Source of the DNA: Phycisphaerales bacterium
GTDB taxonomy: Bacteria > Planctomycetota > Phycisphaerae > Phycisphaerales > UBA1924
Length of the DNA stretch: 64,000 nt
NCBI GenBank assembly: GCA_016709445.1
Contig: JADJMV010000015.1
Coordinates: forward strand, 65,175-129,174
Reading direction: 5' to 3'
Positions 18,758-26,503 of this stretch are shown one piece after another. Every line of letters begins with the position of its first letter. Position 1 is the first letter of the stretch. The notes below the pieces were generated by a model. That model was not told the DNA's origin, ran no database searches, and saw only the letters and a list, made by a program, of their open reading frames with translations. The translations under genes and the position numbers were made by a program.

Positions 18758-19380
18758 GTCTTCGCTCCAAACTCCGCCATCGGCGGCAGATCCTGCAGGG
18801 AGGCCAGCCCGAACGAATCGAGGAATTGACGAGTTGTGCCGTACAGCATCGGCCGGCCGAGCTCCTCGGCCCGCCCGGCGATCGTGATCAGCCGGTGATC
18901 GATCAAAGTCTTGAGCACCTCGCCGCACGCGACCCCGCGGATGCTCTCGATCTCGGCCCGCGTGACGGGCTGACGGTACGCGATGATGGCCAGCGTCTCG
19001 ACAGACGCTTTCGAGAGTTTCCCCTGGGTCTTTTGCTGCTGGAGCGCCGCGATGTAGGGGGCAAACTCCGGGAGCGTCATCAGCCGCAGGCCCCCAGCGA
19101 CGTGCTCGATTCGGAAGGTCCGACCCCCAGATTCATACTCGGCGTTCAGACGCCCCACGGCCGCCTCCACCATCTCGGCGGCCTCCTTGCTCAAGCCCCG
19201 GGAATCCCCTTGATCGACCGGAGCCAGCCCGACGGCCTGGGCGACTTTGGACGCGGGAACTGCGCGGTCGGCGGAGAGCAGCACCGCCTCGATGGGTCCG
19301 AGAAGCGTCTCCAGGGTCCGAGAACCTCCCCGTGCTGCTCGGGTCCCGGGCACATCGTGCTGCGACTCGGTTTCGGTCAT
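18754..19380 (-). CDS. scpB: Segregation and condensation protein B
   Basis: ScpB is the kite subunit that binds ScpA and regulates the SMC complex that compacts and segregates the chromosome. The 208-aa length is normal. After an N-terminal extension (to about residue 24) it shows the paired winged-helix pattern: LLGPIEAVLLSADRAVPASKVAQAVG, then FRIEHVAGGLRLMTLPEFAPYI, then the highly conserved LSKASVETLAIIAYRQPVTRAEIESIRGV and YGTTRQFLDSFGL. scpA is not adjacent, at least not within the window. It is the first gene of a minus-strand run with 4-nt overlaps to a lipoprotein and DUF58 gene. That context looks like chance operon membership rather than shared function. Confidence 0.95.
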   Translation of the reverse strand: MTETESQHDVPGTRAARGGSRTLETLLGPIEAVLLSADRAVPASKVAQAVGLAPVDQGDSRGLSKEAAEMVEAAVGRLNAEYESGGRTFRIEHVAGGLRLMTLPEFAPYIAALQQQKTQGKLSKASVETLAIIAYRQPVTRAEIESIRGVACGEVLKTLIDHRLITIAGRAEELGRPMLYGTTRQFLDSFGLASLQDLPPMAEFGAKT

Positions 19381-19523
19381 AGGCGAATGCTACCGCCGGC
19401 GGCCGCGCGGCGTGTCCCACCAGGCTGCCTCAATCGCCCCCCATTGGGCGATCCAAGCCCTCCCCCCGTCAAGCCAGACTCTCCAAGCGCCGAAATACGC
19501 ATGGACCCTGCTCAGATCGGGAG

Positions 19524-19916
19524 ATGGCCATGCCTCAGCACACCGTCCTGCTCGTGGATGACGAACCCCATATCCCCATGGTGGTCGGCCGCAAGCTGGA
19601 GTCCGCGGGTTTCCGCGTGGTGACAGCCGGCGACGGCGAGGAGGGGCTGGCGGTGGCTGAGGAATCAAAGCCCGATCTGATCATCACGGACCTCCAGATG
19701 CCATTCATGAACGGGATTGAGTTCGCAACGGCTCTCCGTGCGAGCGGCGCATTCAACCGGGTCCCCATCATCCTGCTCTCGGCCCGGGGCTACATCGCGG
19801 GGGATGAGGCCATCGCACGGGCGGGGATCTCGAGGGTGCTGGCCAAGCCATTCAGCGTGCGGCAGATTCTCGATCTGGTGATCGAACTGCTCGGTCCCGC
19901 CTCGGAGGCCGCGTGA
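19524..19916 (+). CDS. Single-domain response regulator (CheY-like)
   Basis: A 130-aa stand-alone receiver domain. The acidic pair is D12/D13 in LLVDDEPH, the phosphoacceptor is D56 in IITDLQMP, the switch Ser is S86 in ILLSARG and the conserved Lys is K108 in VLAKPFS. There is no output domain. Its stop overlaps the start of the HD-GYP gene (TGATG), so the two are coupled and this receiver probably controls or pairs with the c-di-GMP phosphodiesterase. An ATG six nt further in is an alternative start. The cognate kinase is not evident; the two kinases in the window belong to other loci. Confidence 0.9.
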   Translation: MAMPQHTVLLVDDEPHIPMVVGRKLESAGFRVVTAGDGEEGLAVAEESKPDLIITDLQMPFMNGIEFATALRASGAFNRVPIILLSARGYIAGDEAIARAGISRVLAKPFSVRQILDLVIELLGPASEAA

Positions 19917-21541
19917 TGGGCGCGGGAACGCATCCGGATGGTCACGGGCTGATCCGCGAACGTCTCGCGATGCTCGGCGTCCCCGTGTGGCGGCTGTCAC
20001 CGGATGGGGAGGTCACCCAGGCACCGGACCTCGTGGGGGTGCGATCGTCCTGGATCTGCAACCGCACGCTGGTCCGCCGGCTCCAGGGCGCGATCGCGGG
20101 GCTCGACAAGAACGCCGGGCCCGCACCGATCCGCCTCTTCGCCGGCTGCACGATCGTGCCGATTCCGCTGCGACTCCGCCGGCGCGTCGCGGAATGGACC
20201 GTCCCGATGTTCCTGTCCGAGGAATTGTTCCGGGGTGGTGAGTTCAGCGAGGGTTGCCAGGCAGCTCTGGTCGACGAGGCAGCGGCCCAGCAGGCCCTCC
20301 GGCCCCTCGCCACCTTCTCCGACGCGGAAATCCAGCGGCTCGCCCACCTGCTCCCGATGGTCACCTCCGACTGCGACCGGATCCAACGCGACTCGGCCTC
20401 GCTCGACGGCTTCAGCTCGATGCTGACGGACGCCTATGAACAGGTCGAACTGCTGCACTCGCTGGCCGAGCGGATGACCGAGCTGGGCAGCCCCCGCCAG
20501 TTCCTGCTCGAATCGATCAGCCGCATGCGGATCGCGACCCACTTCGGTTGGGCGGCGCTCTATGTGCGGGGCGATGCCGGCCTCGACGAGCCGGGCCCCG
20601 CGCTCATCCTGATGGACGGGGAGCCCTCGTTCGACGCGTCGAAGCTCGAGTCCTTCTTCGAGGGTCACGCCTCGGACCTCAACGAGGCGCCCGGCTCGCT
20701 CATCATCGGCGATGAGCGGGCCGCCGAGCTGATGGGTCGGAGAGAGCAGGTGCTGATGCTCCCGGTCCGCCGTGGCGGCCGTCTGGTGGGCCTGCTGGCG
20801 ACCGGCGACAAGCGGACCGACGACCCGCAGCTGAGCACCTATGACAGCCGAACCATCGACACGGTTGGCGCCTTTCTCCAGAGCTTCGTCTCGATCGCGG
20901 CGCTGATGCGGGAGCAGCAGGAGATGTTCGTGGGGTCGGTCCGCGCCATCACGGCCGCGGTGGACGCCAAGGACAGCTACACCCGTGGCCACTCCGACCG
21001 CGTCGCGCTGCTGTCGGTCCAGCTTGCCCGGGCCATCGGCCTGAGCGAGCCGGAGGTCGCGAGGATCCACATCGCCGGCATCCTGCACGACGTGGGCAAG
21101 ATCGGGGTGCCCGAGGCGGTGCTCTGCAAGGCCGGGCGCCTCACAGACGAAGAATTCGATGCGATCAAGCGTCACCCCCGCATCGGATACGAGATCCTCA
21201 AGGGCATCTCCGAACTGGCGGACGTCCTCCCCGGTGTCTTGTGGCACCACGAGCGGTTCGACGGGCGGGGGTACCCCGATGGGATCCAGGCGCTGGAGAT
21301 CCCGCTGGTGGCGCGCCTCATTGCGCTCGCAGACACGTTTGACGCCATGAGCTCCAACCGTTCCTACCGCAGCGCGATGCCCCGCGAGCGGGTGCTCGCC
21401 GAGGTCGCGCGGTGTGCCGGTTCGCAGTTCGATCCTGAACTGGCCGCGAAGTTCGTGCAGCTCGACTTCACGGACTACGACCGGATGGTCGCGGAGCACA
21501 AGCCCCAGCGAAGTGTTGGCCCGCTCGATCAGGCGGCCTGA
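19916..21541 (+). CDS. HD-GYP domain cyclic di-GMP phosphodiesterase with GAF-like sensor
   Basis: A 541-aa protein. Residues about 1-170 are an N-terminal region of unknown fold; about 175-330 look like a GAF domain (LLHSLAERMTELGSPRQFLLESISRM...VLMLPVRRGGRLVGLLATGDK); about 340-530 are an HD-GYP domain. The catalytic signature is complete: H-S-D-R-V, HDVGKIGVPE, HP.IGYEIL and HHERFDGRGYPDG. HD-GYP proteins hydrolyse c-di-GMP to GMP. The start is the ATG at 19916, overlapping the upstream receiver stop by 1 nt. Output could be read by the PilZ-like protein at 14253-15090 and could affect the pilus system at 21908-28253. A hairpin-bearing spacer follows. Confidence 0.93.
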   Translation: MGAGTHPDGHGLIRERLAMLGVPVWRLSPDGEVTQAPDLVGVRSSWICNRTLVRRLQGAIAGLDKNAGPAPIRLFAGCTIVPIPLRLRRRVAEWTVPMFLSEELFRGGEFSEGCQAALVDEAAAQQALRPLATFSDAEIQRLAHLLPMVTSDCDRIQRDSASLDGFSSMLTDAYEQVELLHSLAERMTELGSPRQFLLESISRMRIATHFGWAALYVRGDAGLDEPGPALILMDGEPSFDASKLESFFEGHASDLNEAPGSLIIGDERAAELMGRREQVLMLPVRRGGRLVGLLATGDKRTDDPQLSTYDSRTIDTVGAFLQSFVSIAALMREQQEMFVGSVRAITAAVDAKDSYTRGHSDRVALLSVQLARAIGLSEPEVARIHIAGILHDVGKIGVPEAVLCKAGRLTDEEFDAIKRHPRIGYEILKGISELADVLPGVLWHHERFDGRGYPDGIQALEIPLVARLIALADTFDAMSSNRSYRSAMPRERVLAEVARCAGSQFDPELAAKFVQLDFTDYDRMVAEHKPQRSVGPLDQAA

Positions 21542-21907
21542 GGCGGCCCTCCGACTCGAATCCGGGGTCGCGATCCCGGCCGTTGCCCGCCCGGCCGGGT
21601 GCGTGGGTGACCGCAACCCGACACGAGCCGGCCCCTCGCTCGATCAACCACGCCGCTCGAATCCGGGGCTGTGGCGGGTCTGGGACCAGAGCGGAGCACG
21701 TCCGTGATGCTCCGCTTCCATCGGCTCCGCCCGCGCCGGCCTCCTCGCGGGGAACGAACTCGCCGAACGCACGGCTCTGTGGTCTCCCGACCCGCCTTGG
21801 GTCATCCCACCGCCGCGCCGGTCGGCCGAGGTCCCTGCGTCCAAACGCAAGAAGGGCGCTCGCCGGAGCGAACGCCCTTCGAAGAACCCGCGATGGTCCC
21901 GGCCGGG
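21542..21907. other. Spacer between HD-GYP gene and pilus operon end
   Basis: A 366-nt spacer between convergent transcription units. It holds the hairpin at 21851-21880 and a 13-bp direct repeat CTCGAATCCGGGG at 21555-21567 and 21656-21668. No gene is convincing in it. Confidence 0.5.
21851..21880 (-). terminator. Hairpin terminator of the pilus operon
   Basis: GAAGGGCG at 21851-21858 pairs with CGCCCTTC at 21873-21880, with further CTC/GAG pairing inside. Read on the minus strand, it lies 28 nt past the pseudopilin stop and is followed by TTGCGTTT, so it best serves the pilus operon; on the plus strand no T-run follows. Confidence 0.6.
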
Positions 21908-22393
21908 CTAGTAATTGACCCACGGCGTGCCGTTGGAGTCCTTGTCGGAGGCCGCCGCGTTGATCCGCACATCGCCGGTTGTCTCGGTGTACCACCAACC
22001 GGCGCCGGCGGTGCCCTGCGTGGCGGTCAGGGTCGAGTTGCCCCGCTGGGGACCGGCCTTCTGCACCGGCACGGCGCGGAGGTACGGCCCGTAGGCGTAG
22101 GTGGCGGTCTTCGTGGCGTTGGTGTTGCCGTCGATGTCAGAATACATCGTGAGCTGGGTGTCGGCGGTCGCGAGCGCCGGGAAGGCACCGCTGTGCTCGG
22201 CGGCGTACAGCTCGATTGCGCTGCGGAGGATGGCGAGATCGGAGACAGCTCCCGACTCCGAAGCACCTGAGGCGCCGCGACTCATCCGCGGGATCGCGAT
22301 CGCGCCGATCACACCGAGGATGACGATGACGATGACCAGCTCGATCAGGCTGAAAGCGCGCGAGCGACGAAACCTTGTGGCCAGAGTGCTCAT
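21908..22393 (-). CDS. Type II secretion/type IV pilus pseudopilin (GspG-like)
   Basis: A 161-aa pseudopilin. The N-terminus has the prepilin signal RSRAFSLIELVIVIVILGVIGAIAIPRM: peptidase cleavage before Phe, with the conserved Glu5. The following helix and a short beta domain with paired Gly/Asn loops (SDIDGNTNATKTATYAYGPYL...GTAGAGWWYTETTGDVRINA) match the compact GspG major-pseudopilin type, including the calcium-loop-like C-terminus. It is the last gene of the operon pilB-C-M-N-O-P and lies 161 nt after the pilP-like gene, so it may also have its own promoter. It probably forms the fibre built by this machine. Confidence 0.88.
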   Translation of the reverse strand: MSTLATRFRRSRAFSLIELVIVIVILGVIGAIAIPRMSRGASGASESGAVSDLAILRSAIELYAAEHSGAFPALATADTQLTMYSDIDGNTNATKTATYAYGPYLRAVPVQKAGPQRGNSTLTATQGTAGAGWWYTETTGDVRINAAASDKDSNGTPWVNY

Positions 22394-22554
22394 GTTACCC
22401 TACCTCCATTGCGTTGGACCGTTGCGGGAACCCTTGCCGAACAGACGCAGTTTCCATCGGCGATCCGACCACGAGAATCCACTCGGAGGGGGCCCGCACC
22501 GCGCGCGGATCCTCGGGCAACCCGCACAATCCGCGCGTCCCCACCCGGGGCCGC

Positions 22555-23013
22555 CTATCGGCCCTGACGTCCTTCGGGCTTCTCGAACGCGATGGTGAAT
22601 CGGCGTCCATTGCGGACAAATTGAGCCCCATCGCCGGATACAGAAACTAACTGGGCGCCCTGGTAATCCTGGCCGACGCGGACCAGCCTCCCGTCGACGA
22701 TCACCCCGCCCTTCTCTCCCATGCCGACCAGCGCCGTGAGATGCCACGAATGGGTATCGAAGACGTCCGGAACCTGCAAGGGGTCCAGCTCGGTCGTCGT
22801 CGCCAGCTGCTCGAATCGGGCGGACAGGGTGGTGGCCGGGGCGGCCTGCGACGACCCCGGGATGAGCCCGGCGGCCTGCTCGGTGAGGGCCAACCCTTCG
22901 GCCTGTGCCGACTGCGGCGCCCCGCCTCCGAGCACGAACCGGTCGACGGCGAGGGCGCCCAGCGCCACTGCGAGCAGCGCGATCGACGCCTTCCTGCTGT
23001 TTGTGAGAGCCAT
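22555..23013 (-). CDS. PilP/GspC-like pilus alignment protein
   Basis: A 152-aa protein starting at ATG 23013, with one N-terminal membrane helix (KASIALLAVALGALAVDRFVLGG), a flexible Ala/Gln-rich linker, and a C-terminal small beta domain (LVGMGEKGGVIVDGRLVRVGQDYQGAQLVSVSGDGAQFVRNGRRFTIAF). That last part resembles the homology-region domain of GspC and PilP, which links the inner-membrane PilN/PilO complex to the secretin. Its place right after pilO (31-nt gap) supports this. It is shorter than typical PilP and has no lipobox. No secretin gene (pilQ/gspD) follows; one must be elsewhere if the machine spans the outer membrane. Confidence 0.68.
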   Translation of the reverse strand: MALTNSRKASIALLAVALGALAVDRFVLGGGAPQSAQAEGLALTEQAAGLIPGSSQAAPATTLSARFEQLATTTELDPLQVPDVFDTHSWHLTALVGMGEKGGVIVDGRLVRVGQDYQGAQLVSVSGDGAQFVRNGRRFTIAFEKPEGRQGR

Positions 23014-23044
23014 ACCCCCAAGACACGATACGTGCACGGGCCCG

Positions 23045-23650
23045 TCAACCGGGCTTGGAAGATTCTCCGCCGGCTTCATCGTTACGAACCGTGTACCACG
23101 CAATCTCGAGCATGAACCGCACGAGGGTGCGTTCCTTGTTCTCGGAACTCGGCCCCGCGGTCGAGAGCTGGAACGAGGTGACGGCCATGTCGGGGAACGC
23201 CTCCCGCAGGTTGTGCATCTGCCGGACGACCTGCGGGAACTCGCCCTGCCCGGAGAGCTGGAACGGGACGCGATCCACCAGCTGGCCCGGTGTGCGGGCC
23301 CCCACCGCGAGCTGGTCGAGCTGGAGTCCCCCCCGCCGCATGACCGACGCGAGTTGCTCCTGCCGGGAGGTCAGCCGGTCCGCCGCGAAGAGTTGCACGT
23401 TGTTGGCCGCGAGCCGCCTCTGCGCTGTGTCCAGCGACCCTCGCACCGATTCGAATTGCTTCTGCGCCTCGGCAAGCTGTTGCTGCGCCTGCGCCGCCTG
23501 GAGGATCGTGTCTCGGTGGTTGCCCTCGGAGTCGAGCAGGGGCCTGAGGCTGGCCCAGCCGATCGCCCCGGCGACGACGATCGCCAGCGCGAACCCGATC
23601 GCGTCGATGTTCCCTTGCGTCATCTCCCGGCTCGCCTGGCCCCGCGTCAT
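23045..23650 (-). CDS. pilO: Type IV pilus inner-membrane protein PilO-like
   Basis: A 201-aa bitopic protein: a short cytoplasmic tail, one helix (IDAIGFALAIVVAGAIGWASL), a coiled-coil stretch rich in Gln/Ala (AAQAQQQLAEAQKQFESVRGSLDTAQRRL), and a C-terminal ferredoxin-like domain (RVPFQLSGQGEFPQVVRQMHNLREAFPDMAVTSFQL...VRFMLEIAWY). This is the PilO/GspM layout; PilO pairs with PilN to form the inner-membrane platform of the pilus machine. Its start overlaps the pilN stop by 4 nt. The Phe-Pro-Met-Ala ending of the beta domain and the neighbours make the call safe even though sequence identity in this family is low. Confidence 0.85.
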   Translation of the reverse strand: MTRGQASREMTQGNIDAIGFALAIVVAGAIGWASLRPLLDSEGNHRDTILQAAQAQQQLAEAQKQFESVRGSLDTAQRRLAANNVQLFAADRLTSRQEQLASVMRRGGLQLDQLAVGARTPGQLVDRVPFQLSGQGEFPQVVRQMHNLREAFPDMAVTSFQLSTAGPSSENKERTLVRFMLEIAWYTVRNDEAGGESSKPG

Positions 23651-24234
23651 CGTCCCCCCCCTTCAGCGAACGCCGAATCGATCGAGAAGTGCAGGGTCTC
23701 CGAGCCCCTTTCGCCGGGGATGCGGGTGGTCTCGGCGACGACCACGCGGCTGAATACTCCCGAGGACTGAAGAGACTGGACGAACTTTGTGAGATCCCGC
23801 TGCGCGTTGCACGTGCCCTGCAGCGTGAATCGGAATTCGGCGGGCCCGCCCGCCGTCGTCTGCGACGCGGGGAAGAGCTGGCAGTTCTCGACGACGATGG
23901 TTCCCTCGGCCTCTCGCCCGAGCAGCGCGAGCACGATCGACCAATCCGGGTGGCGCGAGACCTCATTGACCACCGCCATCTGCCGCTCCACCTCCTGGAG
24001 GCGGGCCCGCGACTGCCCGATGGCACCGTTCACGACGTCGATCTGCGCCACAGTCGACTTGATAGTCGCCCGCACCTCACCCACCGAATCGACGCGGTCC
24101 GCGCGCAGGATGATGCTCGCCGCGGCCAGCATCAGCACCTCGAGCACAAGCACCGCACCCCACTGGCGGATTCGCCGTCGGCGGGAGCGAGCCGCACGGA
24201 GCCCCTTGGGGAACAGGTCCGGGTACGATCCCAT
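23647..24234 (-). CDS. pilN: Type IV pilus inner-membrane protein PilN-like
   Basis: A 195-aa bitopic protein starting at ATG 24234, which overlaps the pilM stop as TGATG. It begins with a basic cytoplasmic segment (LFPKGLRAARSRRRRIRQWG), whose NLLP-like motif is the site that PilN normally uses to bind PilM; here the motif reads DLFPKG. Then follow one helix (AVLVLEVLMLAAASIILRA), a coiled coil and a PilN-type ferredoxin-like domain with WSIVLALLGREAEGTIVVENCQLF and FVQSLQSSGVFSRVVVAETT. A much longer frame reaches 24672, but the upstream part is antisense-looking and overlaps pilM. It acts with PilM and PilO as the pilus platform. Confidence 0.86.
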   Translation of the reverse strand: MGSYPDLFPKGLRAARSRRRRIRQWGAVLVLEVLMLAAASIILRADRVDSVGEVRATIKSTVAQIDVVNGAIGQSRARLQEVERQMAVVNEVSRHPDWSIVLALLGREAEGTIVVENCQLFPASQTTAGGPAEFRFTLQGTCNAQRDLTKFVQSLQSSGVFSRVVVAETTRIPGERGSETLHFSIDSAFAEGGGR

Positions 24235-25280
24235 CAGCCCCTCCCCCACATCGCGTGGCCGATGGCGGTCATCAGTGCCGGCCCCGCGCCGGGACACGTC
24301 ACGCGGCCCCAAGCCTTGGGGACGACCACTTCCACCGCCAATCCCGAGATCTCGGCCAAGAACTCGGCAAGCCCCGGCATCCCCGCACCCGCCCCCGCCA
24401 AGCGGATCGCGCCGACCGATTCCCCAGGAAACCGATCCGTGGCGTAGGACGCCGAGGTCAGCGCCGCGCCCAGCAGGCTCTCGCTGTGCTGACGAAAGAT
24501 CTGCGCCGCCCCTGCGGCGAGCACCGGATCGACCTCGCCCTCCGGGAACGGGTAGAGCCCCATGCGGCGCAGCAGCAGCTCGCCGATCTCGGTGCTGATC
24601 TCCAGCCGGGACGAGAGCGCCGCTGTAATCGCCCCCGTGCCCGCGCCCTCCAGCCAGCGCTGGTAGATGCACGCGCCCTCCCGAAAGACGAGCATGTCGA
24701 CGCCGGACGCGCCGACGTCAAGCAGCACGGTCAGTTCATCGCTCGCCGCACACTGCGCGCGGCAGGCCCGGGCTGTGGCTTCCGCGGCGAGATCGATCGC
24801 GAGGACTCGCAGGCCCGCGCTCTCGCAGCGTCCGATGAAATCTTCCGCGTCCTGACAGACCACGGCGGAGGCGAGCATCTGGGTTGATTTGATCCGGGGC
24901 GAATCGGACGGCATTTCCCAGGCGAACATCTCGAATGCATCCGCCGGGAGGCGGAACATTCGCACCATCTCGGCCTCGCAGATCTGCTCGATCGGTGCGC
25001 CACTCGCTCTCGGGGGCAGGTCCAGGACCGCCGTGTGGAGCGCCTCCCGCGGCGCGCCGACCACGACCTGCTCGTCCTCAAACCCCGCGCGATCGAGCAC
25101 CTGAGCCAGGCGCTGAAACTCATCAGCCGAAGCCGTCCCACCCGCTTGGAGGCGGGGGAACGCGGCACAGGCATGCAGACGCCAGCCACGTCGGCTCCGG
25201 GAGACCTGGGCGGCCTTGATCCAGGACGTGCCGACGTCAACGCCGATGGGCGACAGGCTTCCGGGCCGGGGCAGGCTCAT
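24234..25280 (-). CDS. pilM: Type IV pilus actin-like ATPase PilM
   Basis: PilM is the cytoplasmic actin-fold protein that binds the PilN tail and couples the assembly ATPase to the platform. The 348-aa length is typical. The phosphate-1 loop IGVDVGTSWIKAAQV is at residues 12-26, the phosphate-2 loop VLLDVGASGVDMLVF at about 188-202, and the adenosine-site GAIRLAGAGAGMPGLAEFL near 297-315. Start ATG 25280 overlaps the pilC stop by 4 nt. An uninterrupted frame reaches 26618, but the upstream part overlaps pilC in another frame and has no family resemblance. Confidence 0.92.
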   Translation of the reverse strand: MSLPRPGSLSPIGVDVGTSWIKAAQVSRSRRGWRLHACAAFPRLQAGGTASADEFQRLAQVLDRAGFEDEQVVVGAPREALHTAVLDLPPRASGAPIEQICEAEMVRMFRLPADAFEMFAWEMPSDSPRIKSTQMLASAVVCQDAEDFIGRCESAGLRVLAIDLAAEATARACRAQCAASDELTVLLDVGASGVDMLVFREGACIYQRWLEGAGTGAITAALSSRLEISTEIGELLLRRMGLYPFPEGEVDPVLAAGAAQIFRQHSESLLGAALTSASYATDRFPGESVGAIRLAGAGAGMPGLAEFLAEISGLAVEVVVPKAWGRVTCPGAGPALMTAIGHAMWGRG

Positions 25281-26503
25281 CCGGCACCCCCCCCAGTCGC
25301 GACGTGGGTTGCGGCGGTGGCGTCGAAGAGCGGGAGGAACATGCTGACTGCCACGGTGCCGATCACCAGTCCGAGCACGATCAGCACCAGCGGCTCGAGG
25401 AGTTGGGTCACGGACTTGAGCAGCACGGCGTTGTCCTCGTCCAGGTAGCCCGCCAGGCTCAGCAGCACCTGGCCGACCTGCCCGGAGTCTTCGCCGCTCC
25501 GCACCGCCTCGACAAAGGACGCGGTAAACAGCGGGCTCTGGCCGACGACCGAACTGATCGGCGAACCGCGTTTGACCGCCTCCGAGACCTCTCCGAGCAG
25601 TGCGGCGTAGCCATGGTGGGTCATCGACTGCTGGGTCAACGCGAGCGCATCGAGCAGCGGTACACGGCTTTCCAGCAGGACGCCGAGCAGCCTCGCGATG
25701 CGGGCCATGGCCAATCGCATGATCAATGAAGACAGGGCGGGCACTCGGAGCGCGAGGGAATCGAGCGCCGCCCGGCCCGCGGCGGAGTGGAGCCAGACTA
25801 CGCCACCGACCAGGACCACGGCCGCGGTGGGGAACTCGTACCACCACGTCGCCCGCAGGTGATTGCTGATGGCCATGAGCACGGCGGTGGAGGCGGGGAC
25901 GGGGGCGTCGAGGGATTCGAAGAGCACCGCGAACCGGGGCACCACGAACATGAGCATCCCGACGAGCACGACGCACGCGATGCACAGGAGCATCACGGGG
26001 TAGGCCAACGCGGCCGTGATGTTCTTGCGTACGACCTCCTTCTGCCGGTTGATGTCCGCCAGCTTCTCGAGCATGAGGCTGAGTCGCCCGCTCGACTCGC
26101 CCGCCGAGACGAGGCTCTTTGCGACGGCGTCGAAGTACTTCGGGTGCTTGGCCATCGCGTCGGCCAGCATCGAGCCCTCCTCGACCCGCTTGCGCACATC
26201 GGCGACCACCGCGGCGAACGTCGGATCGAGCATCTGCCGTTCGACTGCCCCGAGCGCCTGGACGAGCGGCGTGCCGGTCGACACCAGGATCGCGGTCTGA
26301 CGTGTGAACTCCGCGAGGCACCTCCAGCGGGGCAGCCGGCGTCCGCCCCCGGACTTGCGCGCCCCACCGGTATCCGCCCCACACTTGACGACGAAGAGTC
26401 GCTTCTCGACGAGCATCGCTCGGGCCGCCGGCTCGGTCGGCGCATCGAGCATCCCCTCGTGACGGCGCCCCTCGGCATCGAAGGCGGTGTAGGCGAATTT
26501 CAC
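25277..26503 (-). CDS. pilC: Type IV pilus/type II secretion inner-membrane platform protein PilC/GspF
   Basis: A 408-aa GspF/PilC protein. It has the duplicated cytoplasmic four-helix domains and three transmembrane segments: N-terminal FAYTAFDAEGRRHEGMLDAPTEPAARAMLVEKRL, domain one at about 65-185 with FTRQTAILVSTGTPLVQALGAVE, TM around 165-190, domain two with LARLLGVLLESRVPLLDALALTQQSM, and the C-terminal helix LVLIVLGLVIGTVAVSMFLPLF. It receives motion from the ATPase and extracts pseudopilins from the membrane. Start overlaps the pilB stop by 4 nt, and the pilM start overlaps its stop. Confidence 0.95.
   Translation of the reverse strand: MKFAYTAFDAEGRRHEGMLDAPTEPAARAMLVEKRLFVVKCGADTGGARKSGGGRRLPRWRCLAEFTRQTAILVSTGTPLVQALGAVERQMLDPTFAAVVADVRKRVEEGSMLADAMAKHPKYFDAVAKSLVSAGESSGRLSLMLEKLADINRQKEVVRKNITAALAYPVMLLCIACVVLVGMLMFVVPRFAVLFESLDAPVPASTAVLMAISNHLRATWWYEFPTAAVVLVGGVVWLHSAAGRAALDSLALRVPALSSLIMRLAMARIARLLGVLLESRVPLLDALALTQQSMTHHGYAALLGEVSEAVKRGSPISSVVGQSPLFTASFVEAVRSGEDSGQVGQVLLSLAGYLDEDNAVLLKSVTQLLEPLVLIVLGLVIGTVAVSMFLPLFDATAATHVATGGGAG

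Noticed and set aside
17231..18928. Lipoprotein-DUF58 fusion of 565 aa
   Set aside because: It arises from a frameshift in the small lipoprotein gene; matching GTGA/ATGA overlaps show two genes.
21555..21668. 13-bp direct repeat CTCGAATCCGGGG (two copies) as an attachment site or tRNA arm
   Set aside because: The flanks do not fold as a tRNA, and no integrase or element lies between or near the copies.
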